This document shows positions 1 through 9,630 of a stretch of 29,360 bases of DNA, one piece after another (the stretch's first letter is position 1; each line of letters starts with the position of its first letter). Location: positions 1 through 29,360 of the forward strand of contig JAITKM010000033.1 of NCBI GenBank assembly GCA_031278395.1, given 5' to 3'. The translations under genes and the position numbers were made by a program. Under the pieces are notes generated by a model that ran no database searches, had not been told where the DNA came from, and saw only the letters and a list, made by a program, of their open reading frames with translations. The DNA comes from Deltaproteobacteria bacterium (GTDB lineage: Bacteria > Bdellovibrionota_C > UBA2361 > SZUA-149 > JAITKM01).

Positions 1-623
1 TTAATTGAATAGCCCACAATCGTTAAAAAACCAGCCAAAATAATCGTATTAATTTCACGTCCAGTCCATAAACACGCCCCAGTAGCAATAATCATATCAT
101 GTGCCAAAGCTAATAAGGCACCAAAAGCAAAACGAAACTCAAAGCGAGCCGTAACATAAATTGTAATTCCAATTAAGGAAAAAATCACTGCATACCAGGC
201 AGATTCTCTAATTTGCTCGCCAATTACTGGTCCTACTTGATCAAACTTTTCAATATTAGCTTTGTTATCTGACAACCCGTCATCCAAAGCTTTCTGGATA
301 TACTCATTAAAATTAGGTTTATCCTCTAACTTTAATCTAATTGAATACCTATTGTGCGACTGTCCATCACCTGTAGTAAAAACTTGCACCGTCGCATTCT
401 TAAGATCAGCTTTCTCCAGTTGCTCACGCACTTGGGAAATATCCAACGGCTTATCAAAAGCTACCACGATTTCTACGCCCCCAATAAAATCAACCCCAAA
501 CTTTTGGCTATCCGGCGTAACAACCCATTTATAAACAGAAAGCACAATAAAAATACATGAAATCGCAACTGCATACCAACGCAGCCCCACAAAATTAATA
601 TTAGTTTTTCTAAAAAATTCCAT
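1..623 (-). CDS. secF: SecF, protein-export membrane protein (5' part; 3' end outside window)
   Basis: SecF pairs with SecD in the inner membrane and uses the proton gradient to help SecYEG release exported proteins. Reading the minus strand from the ATG at 623 gives an open frame of 207 codons to the window edge. It has an N-terminal membrane segment (about residues 13-30) followed by the SecD/SecF signature GVDFIGG (about 42-48), a periplasmic P1-type domain, then VGPVIGEQIRE and the start of the conserved membrane bundle, ending near TIVGYSI. The family is about 300 residues, so roughly the last third is missing. It lies 65 bases downstream of secD on the same strand, the usual secD-secF order. 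No strong ribosome binding site is seen directly before the ATG. Identification is firm; completeness cannot be judged. Confidence 0.93.
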   Translation of the reverse strand, partial: MEFFRKTNINFVGLRWYAVAISCIFIVLSVYKWVVTPDSQKFGVDFIGGVEIVVAFDKPLDISQVREQLEKADLKNATVQVFTTGDGQSHNRYSIRLKLEDKPNFNEYIQKALDDGLSDNKANIEKFDQVGPVIGEQIRESAWYAVIFSLIGITIYVTARFEFRFAFGALLALAHDMIIATGACLWTGREINTIILAGFLTIVGYSI

Positions 624-688
624 AGCAATTATTATAATTAATTTATATTTTCCCTACCTCACCCACACAATTTTTATAAAGTAAATTT

Positions 689-2233
689 CTAAATACTTAA
701 CTCACCTTTACCATTCTTCACGTTCATTACGTCAAATATAACTCTTGAAACAAACAAGGTTGTAAAAAGCGTGGTCAAAATACCAACTGACAACGTAACT
801 GCAAACCCTCGAATTGGTCCCGTTCCAAAAGAAAAGAGAATCAAACCTGTCAGCAAAGTTGTTAAATTTGCATCTAAGATGGTCCAGTGCGCCTTATCAA
901 AACCAGCCACAATTGCTGCCCGCACATTCACACCTTTTCTCAACTCCTCTCGCATTCGTTCGTAAATCAAGACATTAGCATCCACAGCCATACCAACTGT
1001 TAAGGCTAAACCTGCAATACCTGGCAAAGTAAAAGTCGCGCCAAAAAGAGCTAAAACAGCAAGCAAAATCAAGGCATTTAAAATTACACAAACATCAGCT
1101 ATTATTCCTGCCTTTTTATAATAGATAACAAAGAAGATCGCCACTGCAATAGTTCCAATAATCGTAGCCAAGATACCTTGATTAATTGAGTCGCGTCCCA
1201 AAGTTGCACCAACTGTTCTAGTCTCTAAAAATTCAAGCGGGGCTGGTAACGCTCCAGAACGTAATACAATCGCAAGTTGACGTGCTTCCTCACGCGTGAA
1301 TTGCCCTGTAATTACAGCTGAACCCCCGCTAATGCGTGAATTAATATTTGGAGCTGACTGCACCACATTATCTAAAATAATTGCTAATTGCCGATTAACA
1401 TTGGCTCCCGTGATTCTATCAAATGTTCCACGACCGCTACTATTTAAACGCAATAAAACCTCTATTTCTCCAGTCTGCGGATTAATATCAACTGAAGCTT
1501 TTTCAACTGCAGCGCCAGTCATTAAAGTTTGATCCTCCAATAAATACTCACCGCCAGTTTTGCCCGGCAAACGCACTGGCGAAACTTCTGGACTTGTCTT
1601 CTTTGGATCATAAACTAATTTAAATTCTAGTTTCGCAACCGACCCAATTGTCTTCTTAACTACCTCAATATTCGTTTCACTCGGTAGCTGAACTATAATA
1701 TGATCTTCACCGGAACGTTGAATCGTTGGTTCTGCAACACCATAAAAATCAACTCTATTGCGGACAGTTTCGATTGCCTGATCCACAGCGTCTTTTTTAG
1801 TCTGTACTACAAACGCGTTATTGACCGTATAGATCAGCTTAACTTTAGCGCCATCTGGCAGCACTTTACTTTTAATGAGGTTAGGAAATTGTTGTGCAAT
1901 GAATTTTTCAACTGTTTCAATATTTCTTTCACCTAGAAGAATAATTTCAAGATCTTTCTCATCAATCTGTTTAGCCCGAATTATCCCCTCTTTTTTCAAA
2001 TCAGCAGCAATTGAGACTGCCATCTGAGCCAGTTGACTTTTGACAGCTTCTTCGCTCTTGACGCCTAACACAAAATAAGACCCTCCACGCAAGTCTAAGC
2101 CTAAGGTTATTTTTTTACTCGCCAACCAGGTAGGTAATTTTTTATGGTCAACAAAATTAGGCATTAAAATAATCGATGTAAAAATAAAAATTAATCCAAT
2201 AAATATTACTTTATTTCTCTGACTTTCTGTCAC
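689..2233 (-). CDS. secD: SecD, protein-export membrane protein
   Basis: SecD is the partner of SecF in proton-driven protein translocation at the inner membrane. The 514-residue product has an N-terminal membrane helix (about 8-26), the family motif LGLDLRGG (44-51), a large periplasmic region, the conserved stretch RSGALPAPLEFLETRTVG before the second membrane helix, and GMAVDANVLIYERMREEL in the C-terminal membrane bundle. Length is normal. The start is GTG at 2233, chosen because AAGGAG lies seven bases upstream on the minus strand and the reading gives a proper first membrane helix. It sits between yajC and secF in the conserved yajC-secD-secF arrangement. Confidence 0.96.
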   Translation of the reverse strand: MTESQRNKVIFIGLIFIFTSIILMPNFVDHKKLPTWLASKKITLGLDLRGGSYFVLGVKSEEAVKSQLAQMAVSIAADLKKEGIIRAKQIDEKDLEIILLGERNIETVEKFIAQQFPNLIKSKVLPDGAKVKLIYTVNNAFVVQTKKDAVDQAIETVRNRVDFYGVAEPTIQRSGEDHIIVQLPSETNIEVVKKTIGSVAKLEFKLVYDPKKTSPEVSPVRLPGKTGGEYLLEDQTLMTGAAVEKASVDINPQTGEIEVLLRLNSSGRGTFDRITGANVNRQLAIILDNVVQSAPNINSRISGGSAVITGQFTREEARQLAIVLRSGALPAPLEFLETRTVGATLGRDSINQGILATIIGTIAVAIFFVIYYKKAGIIADVCVILNALILLAVLALFGATFTLPGIAGLALTVGMAVDANVLIYERMREELRKGVNVRAAIVAGFDKAHWTILDANLTTLLTGLILFSFGTGPIRGFAVTLSVGILTTLFTTLFVSRVIFDVMNVKNGKGELSI

Positions 2234-2306
2234 TGTTTAGCTCCTTATAAATTAATAATTTTTTTATAACCACCCCAGCAAGCCTTAACTGCTCGGAGAG
2301 AAGGAC

Positions 2307-4313
<2,007 letters not shown>

Positions 4314-4503
4314 AATTTTTTATTCCTAATAATATTTTATTTTGTTAGTAAAATTTTGGGTGCGGATATAAAACAAATAAAAATAAAAGTCATGCTTTCT
4401 GATTTATTTTATATGCATTAAATTTATAAAGTATAAATATCCCCTCTAATTAGTCGCGCCGTATCTATCGCTACTTAATTTTGGATTATTTCTCATAATT
4501 TAC

Positions 4504-4532
4504 TTGATAGATTTTTAATTAAATGCTTTATG
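4504..4532 (+). promoter_or_regulatory. Candidate promoter of pssA
   Basis: TTGATA (4504-4509) and TTTATG (4527-4532) are separated by 17 bases, and the -10 is preceded by TGC, which resembles an extended -10. A transcript would start about 25 bases before the pssA ribosome binding site. The -10 itself matches the consensus poorly and the region is AT-rich, so this is tentative. Confidence 0.35.
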
Positions 4533-4565
4533 GACGGGCTGGATTAGCCAATTTTATAGGAGGAT

Positions 4566-5363
4566 ATGTTAAAAGCAAATAAATTAAAGAAAACAAATAC
4601 AACTAATAACAAAAAGCCGCGTTTTAATAGAATAAAATCTAAAGCCTTTGTGCTGCCTAGCTTAATAACTGTAATTAGTCTTTTTTTTGGATTTGTAGCA
4701 ACTATCAATGCTTTTAATAGCGAGTATGAAATAGCGGCTACTTTTATTCTTTTCTCAGTCATTGCTGATGCCTGCGATGGCAGGGTTGCTAGACGCTTGA
4801 ATGTTACTAGTGATTTTGGAAAAGAGCTAGATTCCTTAAGTGACTTGATTGCTTTTGGAATGGCTCCAGCAATAATATTATATACTTGGGGTTTTTATAG
4901 TATGGCCAATGAGTTTGGAATTGTTGTAGCTTTTATCTATCTTGCCTGTGGTGCAATGCGGTTAGCGCGCTTTAATGTTGGAGCAAGTTCAGCTAATATT
5001 CCGAAAAATTATTTTCAAGGTTTGCCAATTCCTGGCGGAGCTGGAATAATAGCTATTTTATGTTTTATATATCCAGAGCCGATAATTAATGAGCAATACG
5101 CCAGTGGTTTAATAGTATTAAGCATTTTAGTATCAGCTTTAATGGTCAGCTCAATTCCATATCCATCAGCCAAGAATTTTAATTTTAAAGAAGTTAATAA
5201 AGGAGTTATATTTATAACCTTGGCATTAGTTATTGCCTTTCTTTACTATAACCCTAAGGTTACGTTGGCATTAGGATTTTTGGGATATGGGCTTAGCGGA
5301 ATAATATTAAGTAGTTATAATTTGATCCTGAAAGTTTTTAAAAAACAAGTAAATACAATATGA
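4566..5363 (+). CDS. pssA: CDP-diacylglycerol-serine O-phosphatidyltransferase (phosphatidylserine synthase)
   Basis: PssA joins CDP-diacylglycerol and serine to make phosphatidylserine, the precursor of phosphatidylethanolamine. The 265-residue, multi-helix membrane protein carries the complete CDP-alcohol phosphatidyltransferase signature between residues 68 and 93: DACDGRVAR, then G, D and D at the expected spacings (FGKELDSLSD). The following GAMRLARFN and GLPIPGGAG segments are typical of the bacterial type II phosphatidylserine synthase rather than PgsA. AGGAGG lies just before the ATG, with unusually short spacing (two bases). No phosphatidylserine decarboxylase gene is visible beside it, so the ethanolamine step must be encoded elsewhere if present. 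Confidence 0.9.
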   Translation: MLKANKLKKTNTTNNKKPRFNRIKSKAFVLPSLITVISLFFGFVATINAFNSEYEIAATFILFSVIADACDGRVARRLNVTSDFGKELDSLSDLIAFGMAPAIILYTWGFYSMANEFGIVVAFIYLACGAMRLARFNVGASSANIPKNYFQGLPIPGGAGIIAILCFIYPEPIINEQYASGLIVLSILVSALMVSSIPYPSAKNFNFKEVNKGVIFITLALVIAFLYYNPKVTLALGFLGYGLSGIILSSYNLILKVFKKQVNTI

Positions 5364-5486
5364 TATTATATATTTAATATTACTTATTAAAGATTCGTAA
5401 TGATCAAGACGACATAATTTAGGGAAGATGTATAACTTTTATTTCATTTTTTAGAATAACATGTAGTTATTAAAATTAGCAGCAAA

Positions 5487-6113
5487 GTGGATTTATATAA
5501 TATTTTAGTTATATCATTTATTGTAATTTTATTTACGATAGTCTTGATAATCTTGTCGATTATTAGAAACCATATGGTTACTAATAATAATATTCGAAAA
5601 CTGATGAACGATATTGAGGATTTTTGTGAATTTAATCAAAATAGAATTGACAAAATCAGACCATATATTTTGAATTATTTTAATTCTCTACATTCTAGCG
5701 GAGATTCGTCAGTAGAAATTTTAAATAAAGTCATGTTCACTTTAGAGCATAGACTTAAAGTTACTGAAGATATTCTAACTCACGGTTCATATGAAGATAA
5801 AAAGAGAGCGCTAAAGAAGTTAACTGCTCCAATTTCTTTAAAGGTCAATGAGGAGTTTGGTAAAACTAACAACAATTACTATTATAGCGATGAAGATGAT
5901 GATGACGATGAAAATAATAAGAATAATTCCTCATCAGATCATATTGCTTTTGAAGAATGGGAAAATACTGTTGAAGAACTGTTCCAAAACGTTGGTAAAA
6001 AAATTGCCATTGCCTCTAAAAATGTATCCGGTTATCGGCTTTCTAACAAGAAAAAGAAAGACACTATCTTTACATTGATGGAAGCCGGGATCAAAGGGCT
6101 TGAAAATCTATAA
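5487..6113 (+). CDS. Unrecognised membrane-anchored protein with an Asp-rich stretch
   Basis: I do not recognise this 208-residue protein. It starts with GTG and has a strong N-terminal membrane helix (about residues 5-27), then a charged, mostly helical region of about 100 residues, an acidic low-complexity stretch (YYYSDEDDDDDENNKNNSSSD, roughly 130-150), and a C-terminal part rich in Lys (SNKKKKDT) ending in a short helix. The predicted layout is a membrane anchor with a soluble domain. The GTG start is chosen because the next Met lies after the membrane helix; the upstream sequence has no strong ribosome binding site. It stands alone, more than 100 bases from either neighbour. The codon pattern and intact length suggest a real gene; the function is unknown. 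Confidence 0.65.
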   Translation: MDLYNILVISFIVILFTIVLIILSIIRNHMVTNNNIRKLMNDIEDFCEFNQNRIDKIRPYILNYFNSLHSSGDSSVEILNKVMFTLEHRLKVTEDILTHGSYEDKKRALKKLTAPISLKVNEEFGKTNNNYYYSDEDDDDDENNKNNSSSDHIAFEEWENTVEELFQNVGKKIAIASKNVSGYRLSNKKKKDTIFTLMEAGIKGLENL

Positions 6114-6183
6114 TTAATTGTAGTAGCCGGGTGGTTCTCTCTAAACTAAACATAAAAAAGTAAAAAAATCCCTTAAAAACATT

Positions 6184-6214
6184 AGACTTTTATTTATTTT
6201 TATGCTTAAAGTCT
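6184..6214. other. Hairpin upstream of rpmE
   Basis: AGACTTT (6184-6190) and AAAGTCT (6208-6214) form a 7-bp inverted repeat around a 17-base AT-rich loop in the spacer between the Asp-rich protein gene and rpmE. No T-run follows it directly. It could be a weak terminator for the upstream gene or part of the rpmE leader. Confidence 0.3.
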
Positions 6215-6261
6215 CGACCTTAATTATTTAGCAAACTCAAAAATAATCTTTAAAGGTGTAT

Positions 6262-6480
6262 ATGAAAGAAGGAATCCATCCAAATTATATTGATTGTGAA
6301 GTTCGTTGTAACTGCGGCAATTCATTTAAAACTCGTTCTGTTTTACCAGAAATAAAAATCACTATTTGTAATGTGTGTCATCCATTTTATTCTGGAACGC
6401 AAAGACTAGTTGATACTCAAGGACGTATTGATCGTTTTAAACGTCGATACGCTAACTCTGCGGCTGTTGCAAAAAAATGA
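6262..6480 (+). CDS. rpmE: Ribosomal protein L31 (zinc-binding form)
   Basis: L31 is a small protein of the large ribosomal subunit that helps bridge the two subunits. The 72-residue product shows MKEGIHPNY at the N-terminus, the cysteines of the zinc-binding C+ form (CEVRCNCG and CNVCHPFY), and the family C-terminus GRIDRFKRRY. The ATG at 6262 is preferred over an in-frame GTG at 6256 because the GTG overlaps the ribosome binding site AAAGG and L31 normally starts with MK-GIHP. The stop codon overlaps the start of the next gene by four bases (ATGA), so the thioredoxin-like gene is probably translated by coupling. Confidence 0.96.
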   Translation: MKEGIHPNYIDCEVRCNCGNSFKTRSVLPEIKITICNVCHPFYSGTQRLVDTQGRIDRFKRRYANSAAVAKK

Positions 6481-7142
6481 AAAAAAAAATTATCTTATTT
6501 TTTTGTTTAATTTTTTTACTTGCGCTGTTGGCGCTATTTATCGCGGTGTTCTATCATAAATATAAACCGCGCGAAGTTGAGCAAACTCTTCCAGACTTTA
6601 CGCCTACAGTTGAAGTTGCAGAGCTAGACACTGGTTTTCTGACTGGAGATGCTGCACCGGTGTTTGAGTTACCTAATGTCAATAATCGAGTATTTAATCT
6701 TGCAAATTATAAAGGTCGGCTTGTAATTTTAACTTTTTGGGGAAGTTTTTGTACTCCATGTATGACCGGCTTAGATTTGCTAAATAATCTTTATAACAAA
6801 TATAAAAATCATGGTTTGGTTGTTTTAGCTGTTAATATTGATAGCAAAAGTAATTTTTCTTTTGTTTATGATTTTGTTAAGGATCATAAAATTCGTTTTC
6901 CACTGCTGCTAGATCAAGAGGAACAAGTTACTAAACTTTATAAGGTCGCGGAACTACCAGAGACATTTATTATTGATCCGGAAGGCAAATTTATTTCTAT
7001 TATTGATCCGGTTTGGGCTGAGAAAAACACAAGAATTAATGGTGACTATCCTTGGGATTCAGAAATGTATTCAAATATTATTAAAGAGTTATTAGAAAAA
7101 TATTTTGGTAAACAAATAGAGACTAATGACGATAGTGAGTAG
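6477..7142 (+). CDS. Membrane-anchored thiol-disulfide oxidoreductase, TlpA/ResA type
   Basis: Proteins of this family reduce disulfides outside the inner membrane, often for cytochrome c maturation or to keep other oxidoreductases reduced. The 221-residue product has an N-terminal membrane helix (about 5-26), then an AlkHop/redoxin-type thioredoxin fold: GDAAPVFELPNVNN, FWGSFCTPCMTG with the active-site pair Cys92-Cys95, VVLAVNIDSKS, and the cis-proline loop ELPETFIIDPEGKF. The C-terminal tail is acidic. The start ATG overlaps the rpmE stop (ATGA). No cytochrome maturation genes are in view, so the partner is unknown. A DsbA-like oxidoreductase is encoded about 14 kb away. Confidence 0.85.
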   Translation: MKKKIILFFCLIFLLALLALFIAVFYHKYKPREVEQTLPDFTPTVEVAELDTGFLTGDAAPVFELPNVNNRVFNLANYKGRLVILTFWGSFCTPCMTGLDLLNNLYNKYKNHGLVVLAVNIDSKSNFSFVYDFVKDHKIRFPLLLDQEEQVTKLYKVAELPETFIIDPEGKFISIIDPVWAEKNTRINGDYPWDSEMYSNIIKELLEKYFGKQIETNDDSE

Positions 7143-7151
7143 TAATGAAAA

Positions 7152-7802
7152 ATGGCTGGCAAAGTAAATATCCCTACAGAATTAACATTTGTTACAATTT
7201 TAGTTATTGTTTATTTTGTTGCGAAATTTGGCGGAATTTATGAAAATCTTGAAATATTGTTAACCTCAATAGTTTTCTTAGTAATTATTCTAGTTCCTAT
7301 ATCTGTTATTTATTTCTGTATTAAAATCTATTTAAAGCGCAGAAACAATTTAGCTTTAAAAAAAACTTTTAAAGACATGCCTTGGCTTTATAATCATAAA
7401 ACCATCAAAATCACAGGGCGGATTGAAAAGATATTTACTACAGCTTTGACTGATAAGATTATTATGAGCTTACGGCATCAATACCGTGTTTTAATAGCTA
7501 ATCATGATCATCAGGGGCGGTATGAACATCAGCGTTTTTTAATTTCTTCGCCGCAAATACAGTTAGGTAGTTGTATTTTTATTTCGCATAATGTTGATTT
7601 TGGAAAACTTAAATTAAATGAAGGCGACTGGGTTGAGGTGCAGGGTGAATATCTACATCGCACTACCAAACGTAAAAATTTTTTCGGCCCAAAATTTACT
7701 TACTACGGATTAATTCACAAAACTCATGATCCTAATTACATTACTATTCTTCCGGGTAAACCAGATGTTAAGAGTTTGAAAGATGTTACTGTTTTTCATT
7801 AA
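7152..7802 (+). CDS. Membrane protein with a C-terminal DUF3465-like domain
   Basis: The 216-residue product has two N-terminal membrane helices (about 10-27 and 35-60), a basic linker, and a C-terminal domain of about 140 residues. That domain shows HQRFLI, then FISHNVDF, LNEGDWVEVQGEY and a final GLIHKTHDP. This order (HQRF, HN-D, GD-VE--GEY, H-THDP) is what I remember for DUF3465, a small OB-like family of unknown function usually found alone behind a signal peptide. Here it carries about 65 extra membrane residues and a longer loop (RTTKRKNFFGPKF). It starts ten bases after the TlpA-like gene and probably shares its transcript, which suggests an envelope role. The assignment is from memory of the motif pattern. 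Confidence 0.65.
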   Translation: MAGKVNIPTELTFVTILVIVYFVAKFGGIYENLEILLTSIVFLVIILVPISVIYFCIKIYLKRRNNLALKKTFKDMPWLYNHKTIKITGRIEKIFTTALTDKIIMSLRHQYRVLIANHDHQGRYEHQRFLISSPQIQLGSCIFISHNVDFGKLKLNEGDWVEVQGEYLHRTTKRKNFFGPKFTYYGLIHKTHDPNYITILPGKPDVKSLKDVTVFH

Positions 7803-7852
7803 CCACAATTCAGCAGCCGGTGATTTTGTCCGCCCTGTGAATGTATTGGGAA

Positions 7853-8818
7853 TTATGTGATTATTACATCGCGTGTAACAAGTTTTTTCAAGACTTCGAT
7901 TAACCAATATAAGTTACTATAATTGCAAGTTCCGGCTTTTAAAGCTCGACAATTAGGCTGATTATAAAATTTATAAAATGCATGCAGCGCTTCAATTAAT
8001 AACACAACTAATAGCTCAGGACGCCTGGTCTTAAGCGTAATCAACTCAACATAACGATACCGACAAACTACCTCAAGCGCAGGCAAAAGCCAGCTTGGCG
8101 CAGCTCTTTTATCATCCACAAACTCATCTTGAATCACAAAACTCTCTGCAATCTCTTGTTGTAATTTCCCACTGTCCTCCAAAAAACGCTTGAAATACCA
8201 AGGCAAATTTTCACTGCCAGCAACCTGATTTAAATAATTATTAACGTCTAACTCAACCTTAGCAAAAGCAGCTAAAAGCACTAACCTTAATTCTCTGGCT
8301 TGAACTTGATTAGTTGCGCCAGACTGTTGGTAAATTGCTAAAAGTTTTTGCACATCATCTGATTTAGAAGCTTTTAATTTTTGAATCGAAAATAATTGGT
8401 CAATTATATTCTCAGCAGCTGGCTTTTGTTTTAATAATTTATTCAACAATATCTTAAAAAACTGGCTGGTCCGTTTAGCGTTAATATAGCCATCACCACC
8501 AAGAGATAATTCAAAAGTTGTGCCGGCATACAACGCCAAAATTAATGCCTGCAGTTCAATTGGCTTGATTTCAATAGCCAAGCTTGATTTTAAAATCTTA
8601 GCCAAAACAAAACAAACATTACAAGCCAGGTCAGAATCAATATTTTTAGGACATGGCTCAATTGTAAAATCAATCTTAGAAAAATCTATCTGCGTTAAGT
8701 TTGGTTCTACTCCTTCCGAAGTTAGGCTTGCTAACTGACCAGCTTTTCTCAAAAGCTCAACCTTAAATTCTGGACTAATCAGTATTTCTCTTATGCTATT
8801 TTCAAATTCAATAAACAT
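7853..8818 (-). CDS. ArgRS-like protein without catalytic core (N-terminal domain plus DALR domain)
   Basis: The 321-residue product resembles both ends of arginyl-tRNA synthetase. Residues about 55-130 look like the ArgRS N-terminal domain that binds the tRNA elbow: SDLACNVCFVLAK (62-74, compare GDYQAN...AVAK) and FELSLGGDGYIN (102-113, compare VEIAGPGFIN) in the right order and spacing. Residues about 242-321 look like the DALR anticodon-binding domain, with LLIEALHAFYKFYN (compare LLDLAQAFHSFYN). Between them are about 110 residues without an HIGH or KMSKS motif, where ArgRS has a catalytic core of some 250 residues. It should therefore bind tRNA but not charge it. The reading frame is intact. 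ATG 8818 is chosen over a TTG at 8869; it overlaps the upstream nucleotidyltransferase gene by 28 bases. GlyRS beta subunits also carry DALR domains, but the N-terminal match favours ArgRS. Confidence 0.7.
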   Translation of the reverse strand: MFIEFENSIREILISPEFKVELLRKAGQLASLTSEGVEPNLTQIDFSKIDFTIEPCPKNIDSDLACNVCFVLAKILKSSLAIEIKPIELQALILALYAGTTFELSLGGDGYINAKRTSQFFKILLNKLLKQKPAAENIIDQLFSIQKLKASKSDDVQKLLAIYQQSGATNQVQARELRLVLLAAFAKVELDVNNYLNQVAGSENLPWYFKRFLEDSGKLQQEIAESFVIQDEFVDDKRAAPSWLLPALEVVCRYRYVELITLKTRRPELLVVLLIEALHAFYKFYNQPNCRALKAGTCNYSNLYWLIEVLKKLVTRDVIIT

Positions 8819-9630
8819 GATTGCAATAAACCAATACTTTGCATCTGAGATAAAATCTCTGCTGCGCAACTTTCTTTTTTAACTTTTAAATATTCTTCTT
8901 TTAAACGCGTTGGCGGAACATTTAAAATCAACTCCTCTCTTACAGCTTGCTCAAATAAGGCTTGAGTTTTAGCTCCAAAATGAAAACCAAACTTTGACAA
9001 ACGCTGGAGATACCTTAATCCTCGTAATAAACGCACAGGATCATCTTTAAAGCTTTGGGCATGCAAAATATTTAACTCGCGTTGTTCTAAATCCTTTATT
9101 CCTTCACAATAATCTAACACTTCACCAAAATTTTGTGGCATAAGATTTAGCGCCAAAGCATTAACAGAAAAATCACGACGCAACAAATCATCTCTTAATG
9201 TGCCACTGCTGATTTGCGGCGCAGCGCCAGAAGCCAGATATACTTCCTGACGACAAGTTACAAAATCAAGAGTAAAATCTGCTAAATCCTCAGAGTGCGT
9301 TTGAATCTCCTCAGAGTGCTCTAGGTTTTTAGAGTTTTTAAAAAATATTTTAGCTGTTCTATATTTTTTAAATTTTGCTAACTTTTTAGGAGTTATGAAT
9401 TTTAACTTAAAAATCTCTTCTCCAAAATTATATAAATATTCTGCAAATTCTAGCCCTGCAAATTGCGTTTGCTCAGAGTCTGCCAAATAATTAACTGCCA
9501 AATCAAGATCCAAACTTTCTATACCCAACAAATCATCTCTGACAAAGCCTCCCACCACATAACAAAGATAACCGCCTTTCTGAGCTGCCAGCCCGATTTG
9601 TCTTAGAAATTCTTCTGTTGCCGGATGCAT
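8791..9630 (-). CDS. CCA-adding enzyme / poly(A) polymerase-type nucleotidyltransferase, short form
   Basis: This class II nucleotidyltransferase would add CCA ends to tRNA, or A or partial CCA tails. The 279-residue product has VGGFVRD (26-32), the catalytic carboxylates LDLDL (Asp41, Asp43), VTCRQEVY, the RRDFSVNALAL motif (151-161), LDYCEGIKDLEQRELN and the nucleotide-selecting region DDPVRLLRGLRYLQRL (196-211). The head and neck are complete, with an insertion around residues 84-118, but the protein stops where the body and tail domains, which clamp the tRNA, normally follow; relatives are about 400 residues or more. Its start abuts the mutS stop with no gap, and its end overlaps the ArgRS-like gene. 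Whether it is a full CCA enzyme, a CC- or A-adding enzyme, or a poly(A) polymerase cannot be decided by eye. Confidence 0.85.
   Translation of the reverse strand: MHPATEEFLRQIGLAAQKGGYLCYVVGGFVRDDLLGIESLDLDLAVNYLADSEQTQFAGLEFAEYLYNFGEEIFKLKFITPKKLAKFKKYRTAKIFFKNSKNLEHSEEIQTHSEDLADFTLDFVTCRQEVYLASGAAPQISSGTLRDDLLRRDFSVNALALNLMPQNFGEVLDYCEGIKDLEQRELNILHAQSFKDDPVRLLRGLRYLQRLSKFGFHFGAKTQALFEQAVREELILNVPPTRLKEEYLKVKKESCAAEILSQMQSIGLLQSCLLNLKIA

Noticed and set aside
5880-5945. Asp-codon run (gatgaagatgat...) as a phase-variable microsatellite
   Set aside because: The triplets are mixed (GAT, GAC, GAA), so slippage is unlikely and would not change frame.
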